Shown: positions 25,676-32,617 of the stretch, piece after piece | Position numbering within the stretch: the first letter of the stretch is position 1 | Layout: each line of letters begins with the position of its first letter | Origin: Flavobacterium frigoritolerans | GTDB lineage: Bacteria > Bacteroidota > Bacteroidia > Flavobacteriales > Flavobacteriaceae | Direction of reading: 5' to 3' | Assembly: GCF_025847275.1 (NCBI RefSeq) | Contig: NZ_JAOZEV010000009.1 | Coordinates: 1 to 64,000 of the forward strand | DNA length: 64,000 nt | Made by a program: the position numbers and the translations under genes | Notes under the pieces: generated by a model | What the model saw: only the letters and a program-made list of their open reading frames with translations | What the model was told of the DNA's origin: nothing | The model's database searches: none

Positions 25676-26236
25676 CTATTTCCATTTATTTTTGGATTCC
25701 ATGCTATCAGCAATAAGTTCGTTTAGGCGTTTTATTCTTGTAGTTTCTTGTTTAGCACTCATCACCCAATTTTTTGAAACTTTTTTATAAGAAGGAGCGA
25801 GTGATTGAAAGTAATCCCAAGCTTTTTCGTTGGCTTTAAATATTTTCTCAAATTCATCAGAAAAGTGTACTTCTTCGATTTCGTGTGTATAAATTCTAGA
25901 TTTGTCTTCTTTTCGTAATTTAAAACTAGTAATACCTGCGGGTTGCATTAATCCTAGTTTGGTTAAATCTTCGACCTTCTTGATATTTATAGCGCTCCAA
26001 ATACTTGTCGCTTTTCTAGGTGTAAAACGTATAGAGTAACTATCCTTGTCTATTGACCTGCGTACGCCATCAATCCATCCAAAACATAGTGCTTCATCTA
26101 CAGATTGTGACCATGTCATGCTAGGTTTATTGGTATTTATTTTATGAAAACCAACTAATAATTCGGTTTCGAGTAGGTGATTTTGGGTTAACCATTTTCT
26201 AAATTCAAATTGATTTTTAAAAAATATTGGACTCAT
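25676..26236 (-). CDS. YdeI/OmpD-associated family protein
   Basis: 186 residues. The family signature is WSQSVDEALCFGWIDGVRR, followed by SIRFTPRKATSIWSAINIKK. The C-terminal half is the helical YdeI domain (YFQSLAPSYKKVSKNWVMSAK). Relatives are linked to antimicrobial-peptide or bacteriocin protection, but the biochemical activity is unknown. Its start codon directly abuts the stop codon of the SRPBCC gene, so the two are cotranscribed. Confidence 0.88.
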   Translation of the reverse strand: MSPIFFKNQFEFRKWLTQNHLLETELLVGFHKINTNKPSMTWSQSVDEALCFGWIDGVRRSIDKDSYSIRFTPRKATSIWSAINIKKVEDLTKLGLMQPAGITSFKLRKEDKSRIYTHEIEEVHFSDEFEKIFKANEKAWDYFQSLAPSYKKVSKNWVMSAKQETTRIKRLNELIADSMESKNKWK

Positions 26237-26692
26237 TTAATTTTCTTCTACTAGTTTTTTTATTTCTTCCAAAATCGGATTCCAGCCTTCTCCATTATTT
26301 AAAGCTTCAGAATATCTTCTCTGTCCATCTGCCACTGTTGAGTAATCGCCTTGAGAAACATTAAGAACGGTTTTCCCATTATTATCGGCCAATTCATACG
26401 TTACATTTAGATAATTATCTGGAATGTCCGGAATAGTTGAGTTTGGATCAAAAGTAGAATAAATAAGCTTTTTATTTGGTTCAATGCTCACAATATGTCC
26501 TTTTACAAAAATCAAGTCCTGACCTTCATAATTGGCTTGCCAAAGAAGTTCGCTTCCCACTTCCCAATCAGACAACGCTTCGCAACCAAACATATAAACT
26601 TTTGTTTTTTCAGGATTTGTCAATGCATCCCATACTTTATCAGCAGGAGCATTTATCTCGATAGTATTGTTAACTGTTAGTTCGTTTGCCAT
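26237..26692 (-). CDS. SRPBCC/AHSA1-domain protein
   Basis: 151 residues of the START-like SRPBCC fold: TIEINAPADKVWDALTNPEKTK at the N-terminus, then the beta-strand GHIVSIEPNKKLIYSTF and a C-terminal helix LNNGEGWNPILEEIKKLVEEN. These are cytosolic proteins with a hydrophobic cavity and various uncharacterised roles. The neighbours are YdeI (0 bp) and a membrane protein (11 bp). Confidence 0.9.
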   Translation of the reverse strand: MANELTVNNTIEINAPADKVWDALTNPEKTKVYMFGCEALSDWEVGSELLWQANYEGQDLIFVKGHIVSIEPNKKLIYSTFDPNSTIPDIPDNYLNVTYELADNNGKTVLNVSQGDYSTVADGQRRYSEALNNGEGWNPILEEIKKLVEEN

Positions 26693-26703
26693 GATTATTT
26701 GAA

Positions 26704-27165
26704 TTACTTATTATAATATTTCTTTGTAATGTATGCAATAGGAATCCCGATACAAAAAATCAGTATTAGGATTGATAATAGTAACGGAAAATCTAAATTT
26801 TTTGCAGGTAGAATTGGGAATACAATTGGAAGAACAACCAGGTTCATTATAATCCAAACAAAAATACCATATAGTACTCCTGAGATTATGGTATTATTTT
26901 TTAAAAAAGTAATGTATGGATAAATTTTGAAATAGAATAAAGCGAAGATAGTAGCAATTATAAAATGAAATAGGAGTCCGTAGAACGCCATTTTTGGATC
27001 ACCCGAATAGGCATCTTGTTTAAAAATACCACTAGCAATAGATTGTAGAATTTTAAGAGCAGTAGTTTTTTGTAATATAACGGCATAAATAAGAATAGGG
27101 GTAATGATATCCAGCGTGCCTGCAATTAAACCTGATAATAATACCGTTCCAACTTTTGATTTCAT
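26704..27165 (-). CDS. Hypothetical four-TM membrane protein
   Basis: 153 residues: four hydrophobic segments at about 7-29, 57-77, 88-112 and 122-145. Short polar loops join them, including the segment ASGIFKQDAYSGDPKMAFYG. The look is that of YagU-like Bacteroidota proteins. I do not recognise a function. It sits in a run of closely spaced small genes, 12 bp before and 11 bp after its neighbours. Confidence 0.7.
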   Translation of the reverse strand: MKSKVGTVLLSGLIAGTLDIITPILIYAVILQKTTALKILQSIASGIFKQDAYSGDPKMAFYGLLFHFIIATIFALFYFKIYPYITFLKNNTIISGVLYGIFVWIIMNLVVLPIVFPILPAKNLDFPLLLSILILIFCIGIPIAYITKKYYNK

Positions 27166-27177
27166 ATAAATGCTTTT

Positions 27178-27687
27178 TTATTTTTTAGTCACATTTTCAA
27201 AAATTATATTTAATTGTTTGATATGTCTTTGTATATGAATAAGGGAGAAATTAATCCATTCATAAATTGTAAATTTTCCAAATGAAGGAATTTCAGACTC
27301 AAGACAAGTTAGCGTTAAATCATAAGTTTCGGATACGTGTAATAATTCTTTCTCTATTTTTTGAAGAGATAAAGTTAACGAATTTTTGTCGTATTTTTTA
27401 TCCAATGGTTTTATGAATTCCGGAGATTGCATTTTTATGGCAAAGTTTAGAAAAAGAGCTTCGATATCTTTTACTTTTTCATCGGGTTTTCGAGTGGTTT
27501 TTTCAGTAGGACCGCTACACATTTCGGGATAACCTGAACTTGCTAAGATGAGGTGCTGTATAACTTGTCCTGCTGTCCAACTTCCTTCATAAGGAACTGT
27601 ATTTAGCTCTTTATCAGAAAAGGAGGAAAGTATTTTATAAAGCTGTTCAAATGTATCAGTGATTTTTTTTTGAAGTCTTGTTTTCAT
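27178..27687 (-). CDS. DinB-family protein
   Basis: 169 residues, four-helix bundle of the DinB/YfiT type. The metal-site motif WTAGQVIQHLILAS carries one His, and the second and third conserved histidines lie late in the chain (SLIHIQRHIKQLN). Related enzymes bind zinc or nickel and include thiol S-transferases using low-molecular-weight thiols. The exact activity is not predictable. It is in the small-gene run, 29 bp from the VOC gene. Confidence 0.87.
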   Translation of the reverse strand: MKTRLQKKITDTFEQLYKILSSFSDKELNTVPYEGSWTAGQVIQHLILASSGYPEMCSGPTEKTTRKPDEKVKDIEALFLNFAIKMQSPEFIKPLDKKYDKNSLTLSLQKIEKELLHVSETYDLTLTCLESEIPSFGKFTIYEWINFSLIHIQRHIKQLNIIFENVTKK

Positions 27688-27716
27688 TTTATGGATTAAT
27701 TTTAAGGTTATGTTTA

Positions 27717-28103
27717 TTACCTATTTACAGATGATGTTATCCACCATACATTACCAAATGGGTCGGTTACACCACAGGTTCTACCATAATCCTGATTACT
27801 TAATTCCATTAATGTTGAGGCGCCAGAAGCTAGAGCTTTTTTATAGGTTTCATCGGCATTGTCAACATATATAAATAAGTTTGCTGTTTGAGGTTTCCAA
27901 TCTTTGGTAGCATCAGTAAACATTATAGTACTACCACCAATTGTAATCTCTGAGTGTCTTACTGTTTCTCCATCTTCATGTAATTTATGCATACTTGTTA
28001 TAAGTTCTGCATCAAAAACATTTTTTGTAAAGTCTATAAATTTTAAGGCTCCATTTAGCATTAAATAGGGCATTACAGTTTGATGTGTTGTTGGGACTTC
28101 CAT
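27717..28103 (-). CDS. VOC-family protein (PhnB-like)
   Basis: 128 residues with two betaalphabetabetabeta units. It opens with MPYLMLNGALKFIDFTKNVF and has the typical end GRTCGVTDPFGNVWWITS. It belongs to the glyoxalase/bleomycin-resistance/dioxygenase fold, PhnB branch. It is cytosolic and probably metal-dependent or ligand-binding. It is part of the small-gene run. No specific substrate can be named. Confidence 0.88.
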   Translation of the reverse strand: MEVPTTHQTVMPYLMLNGALKFIDFTKNVFDAELITSMHKLHEDGETVRHSEITIGGSTIMFTDATKDWKPQTANLFIYVDNADETYKKALASGASTLMELSNQDYGRTCGVTDPFGNVWWITSSVNR

Positions 28104-28190
28104 TTTTCAATATTTTGATTAATAATAGAATAAAATTACAATATTTAATGTTTAAATATTTAAAAATCAATATTTTATGCAGAATTTTTG

Positions 28191-28400
28191 TTATGCAAGT
28201 ACTTCACAATGATAGCCATAGGAATTAAGCAGTTCGATTATTTTTTTATTTGAAATTTTCAAATCAAGTACTCGCAGAATTTTATCACAATCCTCTAAGT
28301 CAAAGTTAATACTGCCATTTGGGAAATGCTCAAGAAGTTTTGCAACAATCATTTTCGACTGCTCCACTTCTTGAACATTTGTTTTGAAAACTTCTATCAT
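28191..28400 (-). CDS. Small HMA-like fold protein lacking the CxxC site
   Basis: 69 residues predicted to be betaalphabeta-betaalphabeta. It contains INFDLEDCDKILRVLDLKI and a C-terminal LLNSYGYHCEVLA. The spacing recalls the heavy-metal-associated ferredoxin-like fold, but the metal-binding CxxC is absent, with only two separated Cys. This kind of protein is common and uncharacterised in Bacteroidota. It starts 16 bp after the DoxX gene stop codon and likely shares its transcript. Confidence 0.65.
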   Translation of the reverse strand: MIEVFKTNVQEVEQSKMIVAKLLEHFPNGSINFDLEDCDKILRVLDLKISNKKIIELLNSYGYHCEVLA

Positions 28401-28416
28401 GTTTTCTAATTTAAAG

Positions 28417-28791
28417 CTAAAGGCTCTTGTAACTTAATAGTTTGTGGTAATTGATATATGAGATTATCAAAATCACCAAAAAAATCAAAGGGAAAATTGC
28501 TTGAAAACCTGCTCCGTCAACAGCAAAATGACTTATGGATGCAAATATAAAGTCGAAAGCAAAACCTGCATAAGCCCATTCTTTTACACGATTAGGAATT
28601 GATGGGATTACTAATACTAGTACACCTAAAATTTTAAAAACTACTAATGCATTTCCGAAATACTCAGGATAACCTAAATGTCTTATTCCTTCTTTTGCTA
28701 GTTCGGTTTGAGATGTTAGTGCTGGCATAACTCCTTCAAATAGGAAAATGATAATGGTTGTTATCCAGAAAATAATTTTTGTTGATTTCAT
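28417..28791 (-). CDS. DoxX-family protein
   Basis: 124 residues, four hydrophobic segments. The opening is MKSTKIIFWITTIIIFLFEG, followed by a polar region with RHLGYPEYFGNALVVFKILG and VLVIPSIPNRVKEWAYAGFA, both typical of DoxX/DUF4870-type proteins. It is an inner-membrane protein of unknown activity and the first gene of the run 28791-25676. Confidence 0.8.
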   Translation of the reverse strand: MKSTKIIFWITTIIIFLFEGVMPALTSQTELAKEGIRHLGYPEYFGNALVVFKILGVLVLVIPSIPNRVKEWAYAGFAFDFIFASISHFAVDGAGFQAIFPLIFLVILIISYINYHKLLSYKSL

Positions 28792-28940
28792 TTTTGTTAG
28801 TTTTTTTGGTTGATTACTAATTACTTAACGAAATTACGAATATTGTTTTTATGTTAAATACGCATTTACGACTATTTTAGGGGCGTATAAGACAATCGCT
28901 TTTTTATGTGTTTTTTACCATTAAGGTATTAAGGGATATT

Positions 28941-29412
28941 AAGTAACCCCAAAACTTGTCTCTCTGAGCGGAGTCGAAGAGTTGTGTGGGGCTTCGACTC
29001 CGCTCAGCCTGACAAAAATTGAGAGTAAAAATAATTAAGGTTTTTGTAATTAATGGATTAAGGGAAATTAAGTAACCCAAAACTTGTCTCTCTGAGCGGA
29101 GTCGAAGAGTTGTGTGGGGCTTCGACTCCGCTCAGCCTGACAAAAATTGAGAGTAAAAATAATTAAGGTTTTTGTAATTAATGGATTAAGGGAAATTAAG
29201 TAACCCAAAACTTGTCTCTCTGAGCGGAGTGGAAGAGTTGTGTGGGACTTCGACTCCGCTCAGCCTGACAAAAATTGAGAGTAAAAATAATTAAGGTTTT
29301 TGTAATTAATGGATTAAGGAAAATTAAGTAACCCCAAAACTTGTCTCTCTGAGCGGAGTGGAAGAGTTGTGTGGGGCTTCGACTCTGCTCAGCCTGACAA
29401 AAACTGAAATGA
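28941..29412. repeat. Four-copy tandem repeat of 128-129 bp with an internal hairpin
   Basis: Four units begin at 28941, 29070, 29198 and 29326 (periods 129, 128, 128). The last is shorter, ending near 29412. Each contains CTCTGAGCGGAGTCGAAG and, 11 bp on, its reverse complement CTTCGACTCCGCTCAG, then 'cctgacaaaaattgagag'. The copies differ by a few bases (for instance gtcgaag versus gtggaag). The same CTTCGACTCCGCTCAG core reappears once at 37164-37179. It accounts for most of the 689 bp gap 28792-29480. Confidence 0.92.
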
Positions 29413-29480
29413 AGATGATAAAGTTTAACCATTTAAAACCTTGCGTGCTTTGCGGTTAATTCTCTTAATGGTTTAAAATA

Positions 29481-30221
29481 TCACTCATTTTTTAAAATGT
29501 AGTTTTTTATAATAAACAAGTCTTCAAAGCCAAGTTTAGTGTAGATGCCTTTTCCCATTACAGATGCTTGTAATAAGGCATATTCGGCATTTAAATCTAA
29601 AGCAAGGTTGAGAGCATACTTCATGATTTCTTCAGCAAAGCCTTTTCTTCTCATTTCGGGGATTACGCCCACGCCATGAATTCCGATATTATTTTCGGTT
29701 TGAAACAACATAAAAGTACCGATTGGCTGGTTTTGGTAAGTAACTAAATGAAATTGCACTTCGTTGTAATTATGTATTAGAATTTCTTTGCTAATTACAT
29801 AACCAAATGCATTTGGATATAAATCAGACCAGATTTTTGCATCTTCATCTTTCCAAATACGTTTAAATTCTAGAGTGTTTTGTAGCTCAAATGGTTTATC
29901 TAGTTTTAATGCCATTGCTACTTGTTCGGTTTTTTTTACCAAACCTTTGGTTTCGAAAATTTCATTAGAATTTGTTCCGTAAATATCCCAATACGGAATT
30001 ACTAAAGTTGGATTGGATTCAAGAAATTCGATCGCAGTTTTGGCACTATTTAGATTAACATCCTCACTAAACCATAACTTATTTGGCCAACCTGAATTTT
30101 CTATTTTGCAATATTCGAAAGTATTATTTTTATGATAGGATTGAAAAGGAGCTCCTACTGTTTTCCATAAACGGGTAAGATTGTTAATATTGTCAGTAAT
30201 ACGATTTGTGTTTTTTTCCAT
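29481..30221 (-). CDS. GNAT-family N-acetyltransferase
   Basis: 246 residues from the ATG at 30221. The second half has the acetyl-CoA site GVGVIPEMRRKGFAEEIMKY (RRKGFAEE is the Q/RxxGxG/A loop) and a final YALLQASVMGKGIYTKLGF. A longer frame adds 10 residues, but its ATG overlaps a -7 box at 30249-30256, so the shorter start is better. The N-terminal third, about residues 1-100, resembles no obvious domain. The acceptor is unknown. Confidence 0.85.
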   Translation of the reverse strand: MEKNTNRITDNINNLTRLWKTVGAPFQSYHKNNTFEYCKIENSGWPNKLWFSEDVNLNSAKTAIEFLESNPTLVIPYWDIYGTNSNEIFETKGLVKKTEQVAMALKLDKPFELQNTLEFKRIWKDEDAKIWSDLYPNAFGYVISKEILIHNYNEVQFHLVTYQNQPIGTFMLFQTENNIGIHGVGVIPEMRRKGFAEEIMKYALNLALDLNAEYALLQASVMGKGIYTKLGFEDLFIIKNYILKNE

Positions 30222-30248
30222 TTTCAATAAAATTATAAGAATATAAGT

Positions 30249-30256
30249 CAAAGATA
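30249..30256 (-). promoter_or_regulatory. -7 promoter box for GNAT gene
   Basis: On the minus strand this reads TATCTTTG, matching TAnnTTTG, 28 bp upstream of the ATG at 30221. No clear -33 partner was found. Confidence 0.45.
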
Positions 30257-30293
30257 AGTCTGGTATTTTATCTAAACCTTTACTTATGTTGAT

Positions 30294-30899
30294 TTAGGTA
30301 TTTTTATCTAGACTTTTCCTTATTCTGCTCAACTGTGTTGGAGTAATTCCTAAATGAGATGCAATATGGAGTAGGGGGATTCTATGCAAAATATCTGGAT
30401 GCTTTGCTAATAAATCGAGATATCTTTCGGTAGCATTTTCCATAACGATTGAGATCTCTCTTTGCTCTTTTTCGATTACCCAGTTTTTTTCGAGGTAAGC
30501 AATATAATAGTTTTTTAAATCATCGTTTTGGTTAATTAGTTCTCTGTATTTCTTGTAGTTAATAGCAATAAGAGTTGAGTCTTCTAGTGCTTCGATTGTA
30601 AAATCAGAAGATGTTTGCTGTAATAATGAAACTGTTGAACCTGCAAAATAGCCTTCAAGAAAAATATTCTTATTATAAATATTTCCTTCCTTATCGGTGA
30701 TGTAAGCTCTTAATGCGCCTTTGCAGATAAAGTAAATTTCTTTGGCAACTTGTCCATTTCGTAATAGTATTTCTCCTTTTTTTAAGAGTTGAAATTCAAC
30801 GATATTTTCTATCAATTTCAAAGATGCATCTGTAATAGGAGCATAGCTTTGAAGCTTTAATTTTAAATCGTTGCTGTATTTATCTTTATTGAATGTCAT
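30294..30899 (-). CDS. Crp/Fnr-family transcriptional regulator
   Basis: 201 residues from the ATG at 30899; an upstream ATG adds eight residues. The cyclic-nucleotide-binding-like domain (about 20-125) contains LLKKGEILLRNGQVAKEIYF and FICKGALRAYITDKEGNIYN. A C-terminal helix-turn-helix follows (HIASHLGITPTQLSRIRKSL). It lacks FNR-type cysteine clusters, so it is not an iron-sulfur sensor. It is adjacent to the GNAT gene on the same strand and may control it or other stress genes. Confidence 0.9.
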   Translation of the reverse strand: MTFNKDKYSNDLKLKLQSYAPITDASLKLIENIVEFQLLKKGEILLRNGQVAKEIYFICKGALRAYITDKEGNIYNKNIFLEGYFAGSTVSLLQQTSSDFTIEALEDSTLIAINYKKYRELINQNDDLKNYYIAYLEKNWVIEKEQREISIVMENATERYLDLLAKHPDILHRIPLLHIASHLGITPTQLSRIRKSLDKNT

Positions 30900-31003
30900 T
30901 TTGTAGTTTTTTCGACTTATCAAAAATAAGGAAATAAAATGGCTTGTACCTAAATGTATGCGAAAGTGGATCCGTTTTATCTGTGTGCCATGTCAACAAA
31001 AAA

Positions 31004-31032
31004 ACGCTGCAAAACCTAAGTCTTACAGCGTC
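31004..31032 (-). terminator. Terminator of efflux operon 2
   Basis: Stem ACGCTG / CAGCGT (31004-31009 / 31026-31031) with an extra A-T step. On the minus strand it is followed by TTTTTTT. It lies about 35 bp past the OMF stop codon. Confidence 0.75.
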
Positions 31033-31067
31033 ATCTCAAAAAATAAATAATTAACGGGTAACAGGTA

Positions 31068-32501
31068 TTATTTCCATCCTCCACCGAGTGCTCGATATAA
31101 CTCGGTATTGGCGGTTAATTGTTCGCGTTTGATGTTGGCTAGTTCCAACTCGCTTTGTAATATATTCGCTTGAGCTGTAATGACTTCAAGATAATCTGCC
31201 ATTCCGTTTTTGAATAGCATATTTGAGTTGGTTACTGCTTGTTGCAATGTTTTTACACGTTCTTTAAGAAAGTATTGTTGTTTTTCAAGTTTTTCTATTT
31301 TTACTAAAGCATCTGATACTTCGCTAACGGCAATGAGTACCGATTGTCTGAAGTTTAATACTGCTTTTTCTCTTTCGGCTTTAGCAATATTATACTGTGT
31401 TCTTATTCTTTTACTGTTTAACAAAGGCTGTGTTAATCCGCCAAGTGCAGTTCCGAATAAAGAAGCTGGGATATTAAACCAGTTACTGGTTTCGAAAGAA
31501 TTTAAACCTCCGCTTGCTGTAATTTTAAGTGAAGGGTATAAATTTGCTTTTGTAATTCCAACGGTAGCATTTGCTTTAACCAACGCTAATTCGGCGCTTT
31601 TTACATCTGGTCTTTGTCTTACTAATGATGATGGAATTCCAGCGGCTAAATTTTGTTTTAATTCGATTGAATTAAGTGTAATTGTTCTTTCTTTTGAACT
31701 AGGAAATGAACCTGTTAATACGCTTAATGCATTTTCCTGTATTGCTATGTTTTGTTCTAACAATGGGATTAATTGTGCTGCAATTAGTTTTTGCGCTTCT
31801 GATTGCTGAATGGCTAATGATGTTACTTGACCTGCATCGTATTTTAATTTGATGATGAAGGTGGTACTATCATTTAATTTCAGGTTCTTTTTGGCAATCT
31901 CTAATTGAGAATCTAGCATCAAAAGATTGTAATAGCCTTTGGAAACATTAGAAACTATAGTCGTTTGCAATGCTTTTTTTACTTCTTCTGACTGAAGATA
32001 TCCTGCATAGGCTTCTTTTTTCTGGCTGCGAATTTTACCCCAAATATCTGCCTCCCAAGATAGTCCTATTCCTGCCGAATAATCTTCAATATGACTTTTA
32101 TTTAAAGATTGATTCAGATTATGTCCGTTAAAACTATTTTTAGATGGATTATTGATACTTCCGTTTACAAAAGCATTTACTTCGGGAATATTTCCCCATT
32201 TTGCCTGCGTTAATTGATATTGTGCAATTTCAATATTTTTGGTTGCGATTTGCAAATCATTGTTTTTTGTAATGGCATTGTCTATCAGTTTTACGATGTC
32301 TTTCTCTGTAAAGAAAGTTTTCCATTCCATATTAGCAGTAGTTGTAGTATCGCTTGAAGCGGATGCACCCCTGAAATTATCAGGAAATGCATCTTTTGGA
32401 ACTTCAATATCCTTAGAAACTTTACAGGATATGAATGTTGTGATGAGTAACAGTACCACAACAGTTTTTGTTATATAATTTTTCATTTTATATGGTATCA
32501 T
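31068..32501 (-). CDS. NodT/OprM-type outer membrane efflux lipoprotein
   Basis: An outer membrane channel of the TolC family, with a lipoprotein signal and lipobox TTFISC (Cys26 counted from the start chosen here). Two coiled-coil OMF repeats follow (QLEIAKKNLKLNDSTTFIIK, then GMADYLEVITAQANILQSE), ending TELYRALGGGWK. The start is ambiguous. ATG at 32516 gives 482 residues. ATG at 32501 (used here) overlaps the stop codon of the small ORF as TAATG. ATG at 32486 gives the cleanest signal peptide. It is the last gene of the TetR-controlled efflux operon. Confidence 0.93.
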   Translation of the reverse strand: MIPYKMKNYITKTVVVLLLITTFISCKVSKDIEVPKDAFPDNFRGASASSDTTTTANMEWKTFFTEKDIVKLIDNAITKNNDLQIATKNIEIAQYQLTQAKWGNIPEVNAFVNGSINNPSKNSFNGHNLNQSLNKSHIEDYSAGIGLSWEADIWGKIRSQKKEAYAGYLQSEEVKKALQTTIVSNVSKGYYNLLMLDSQLEIAKKNLKLNDSTTFIIKLKYDAGQVTSLAIQQSEAQKLIAAQLIPLLEQNIAIQENALSVLTGSFPSSKERTITLNSIELKQNLAAGIPSSLVRQRPDVKSAELALVKANATVGITKANLYPSLKITASGGLNSFETSNWFNIPASLFGTALGGLTQPLLNSKRIRTQYNIAKAEREKAVLNFRQSVLIAVSEVSDALVKIEKLEKQQYFLKERVKTLQQAVTNSNMLFKNGMADYLEVITAQANILQSELELANIKREQLTANTELYRALGGGWK

Positions 32502-32614
32502 TAATTTTTTTGACATTTATCTTCTGGCGCTTCAAGTACTTTTGAAACTTTCCAGGATATTAATGTAAAGACAACAAAAACTGTTATCAGAACTGATGTT
32601 ATATAATTTTCCAT
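32501..32614 (-). CDS. Small ORF duplicating the OMF signal peptide
   Basis: A 37-codon ORF beginning MENYITSVLITVFVVFTLIS, then WKVSKVLEAPEDK. It aligns almost residue for residue with the start of the next gene, whose lipoprotein begins MKNYITKTVVVLLLITTFIS followed by CKVSKDIEVPKD. The lipobox Cys is replaced by Trp. It lies 3 bp after the permease stop codon, and its own stop overlaps the next gene as TAATG. It is either a small inner-membrane peptide or a translational coupling leader arising by local duplication. There is no independent evidence that it is expressed. Confidence 0.55.
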   Translation of the reverse strand: MENYITSVLITVFVVFTLISWKVSKVLEAPEDKCQKN

Positions 32615-32617
32615 TTT

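Noticed and set aside
28941..29412. Tandem repeat considered as a CRISPR array
   Set aside because: The whole 128 bp unit is repeated, including what would be spacers, and there are no unique spacers or nearby cas genes.
29196..29432. 78-residue open frame on the minus strand containing repeated CQAERSRSPTQLFHSAQRDKFW
   Set aside because: It is the direct translation of two tandem-repeat units, with an internal repeat that mirrors the DNA repeat. This type of 'QAERSRS' frame is a well-known artefact of such repeats and has no independent coding signal.
31210..31809. 199-residue open frame opposite the OMF lipoprotein gene
   Set aside because: It is antisense to a clear TolC-family gene whose own frame has coherent domains. 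Similar antisense frames occur inside other genes here.
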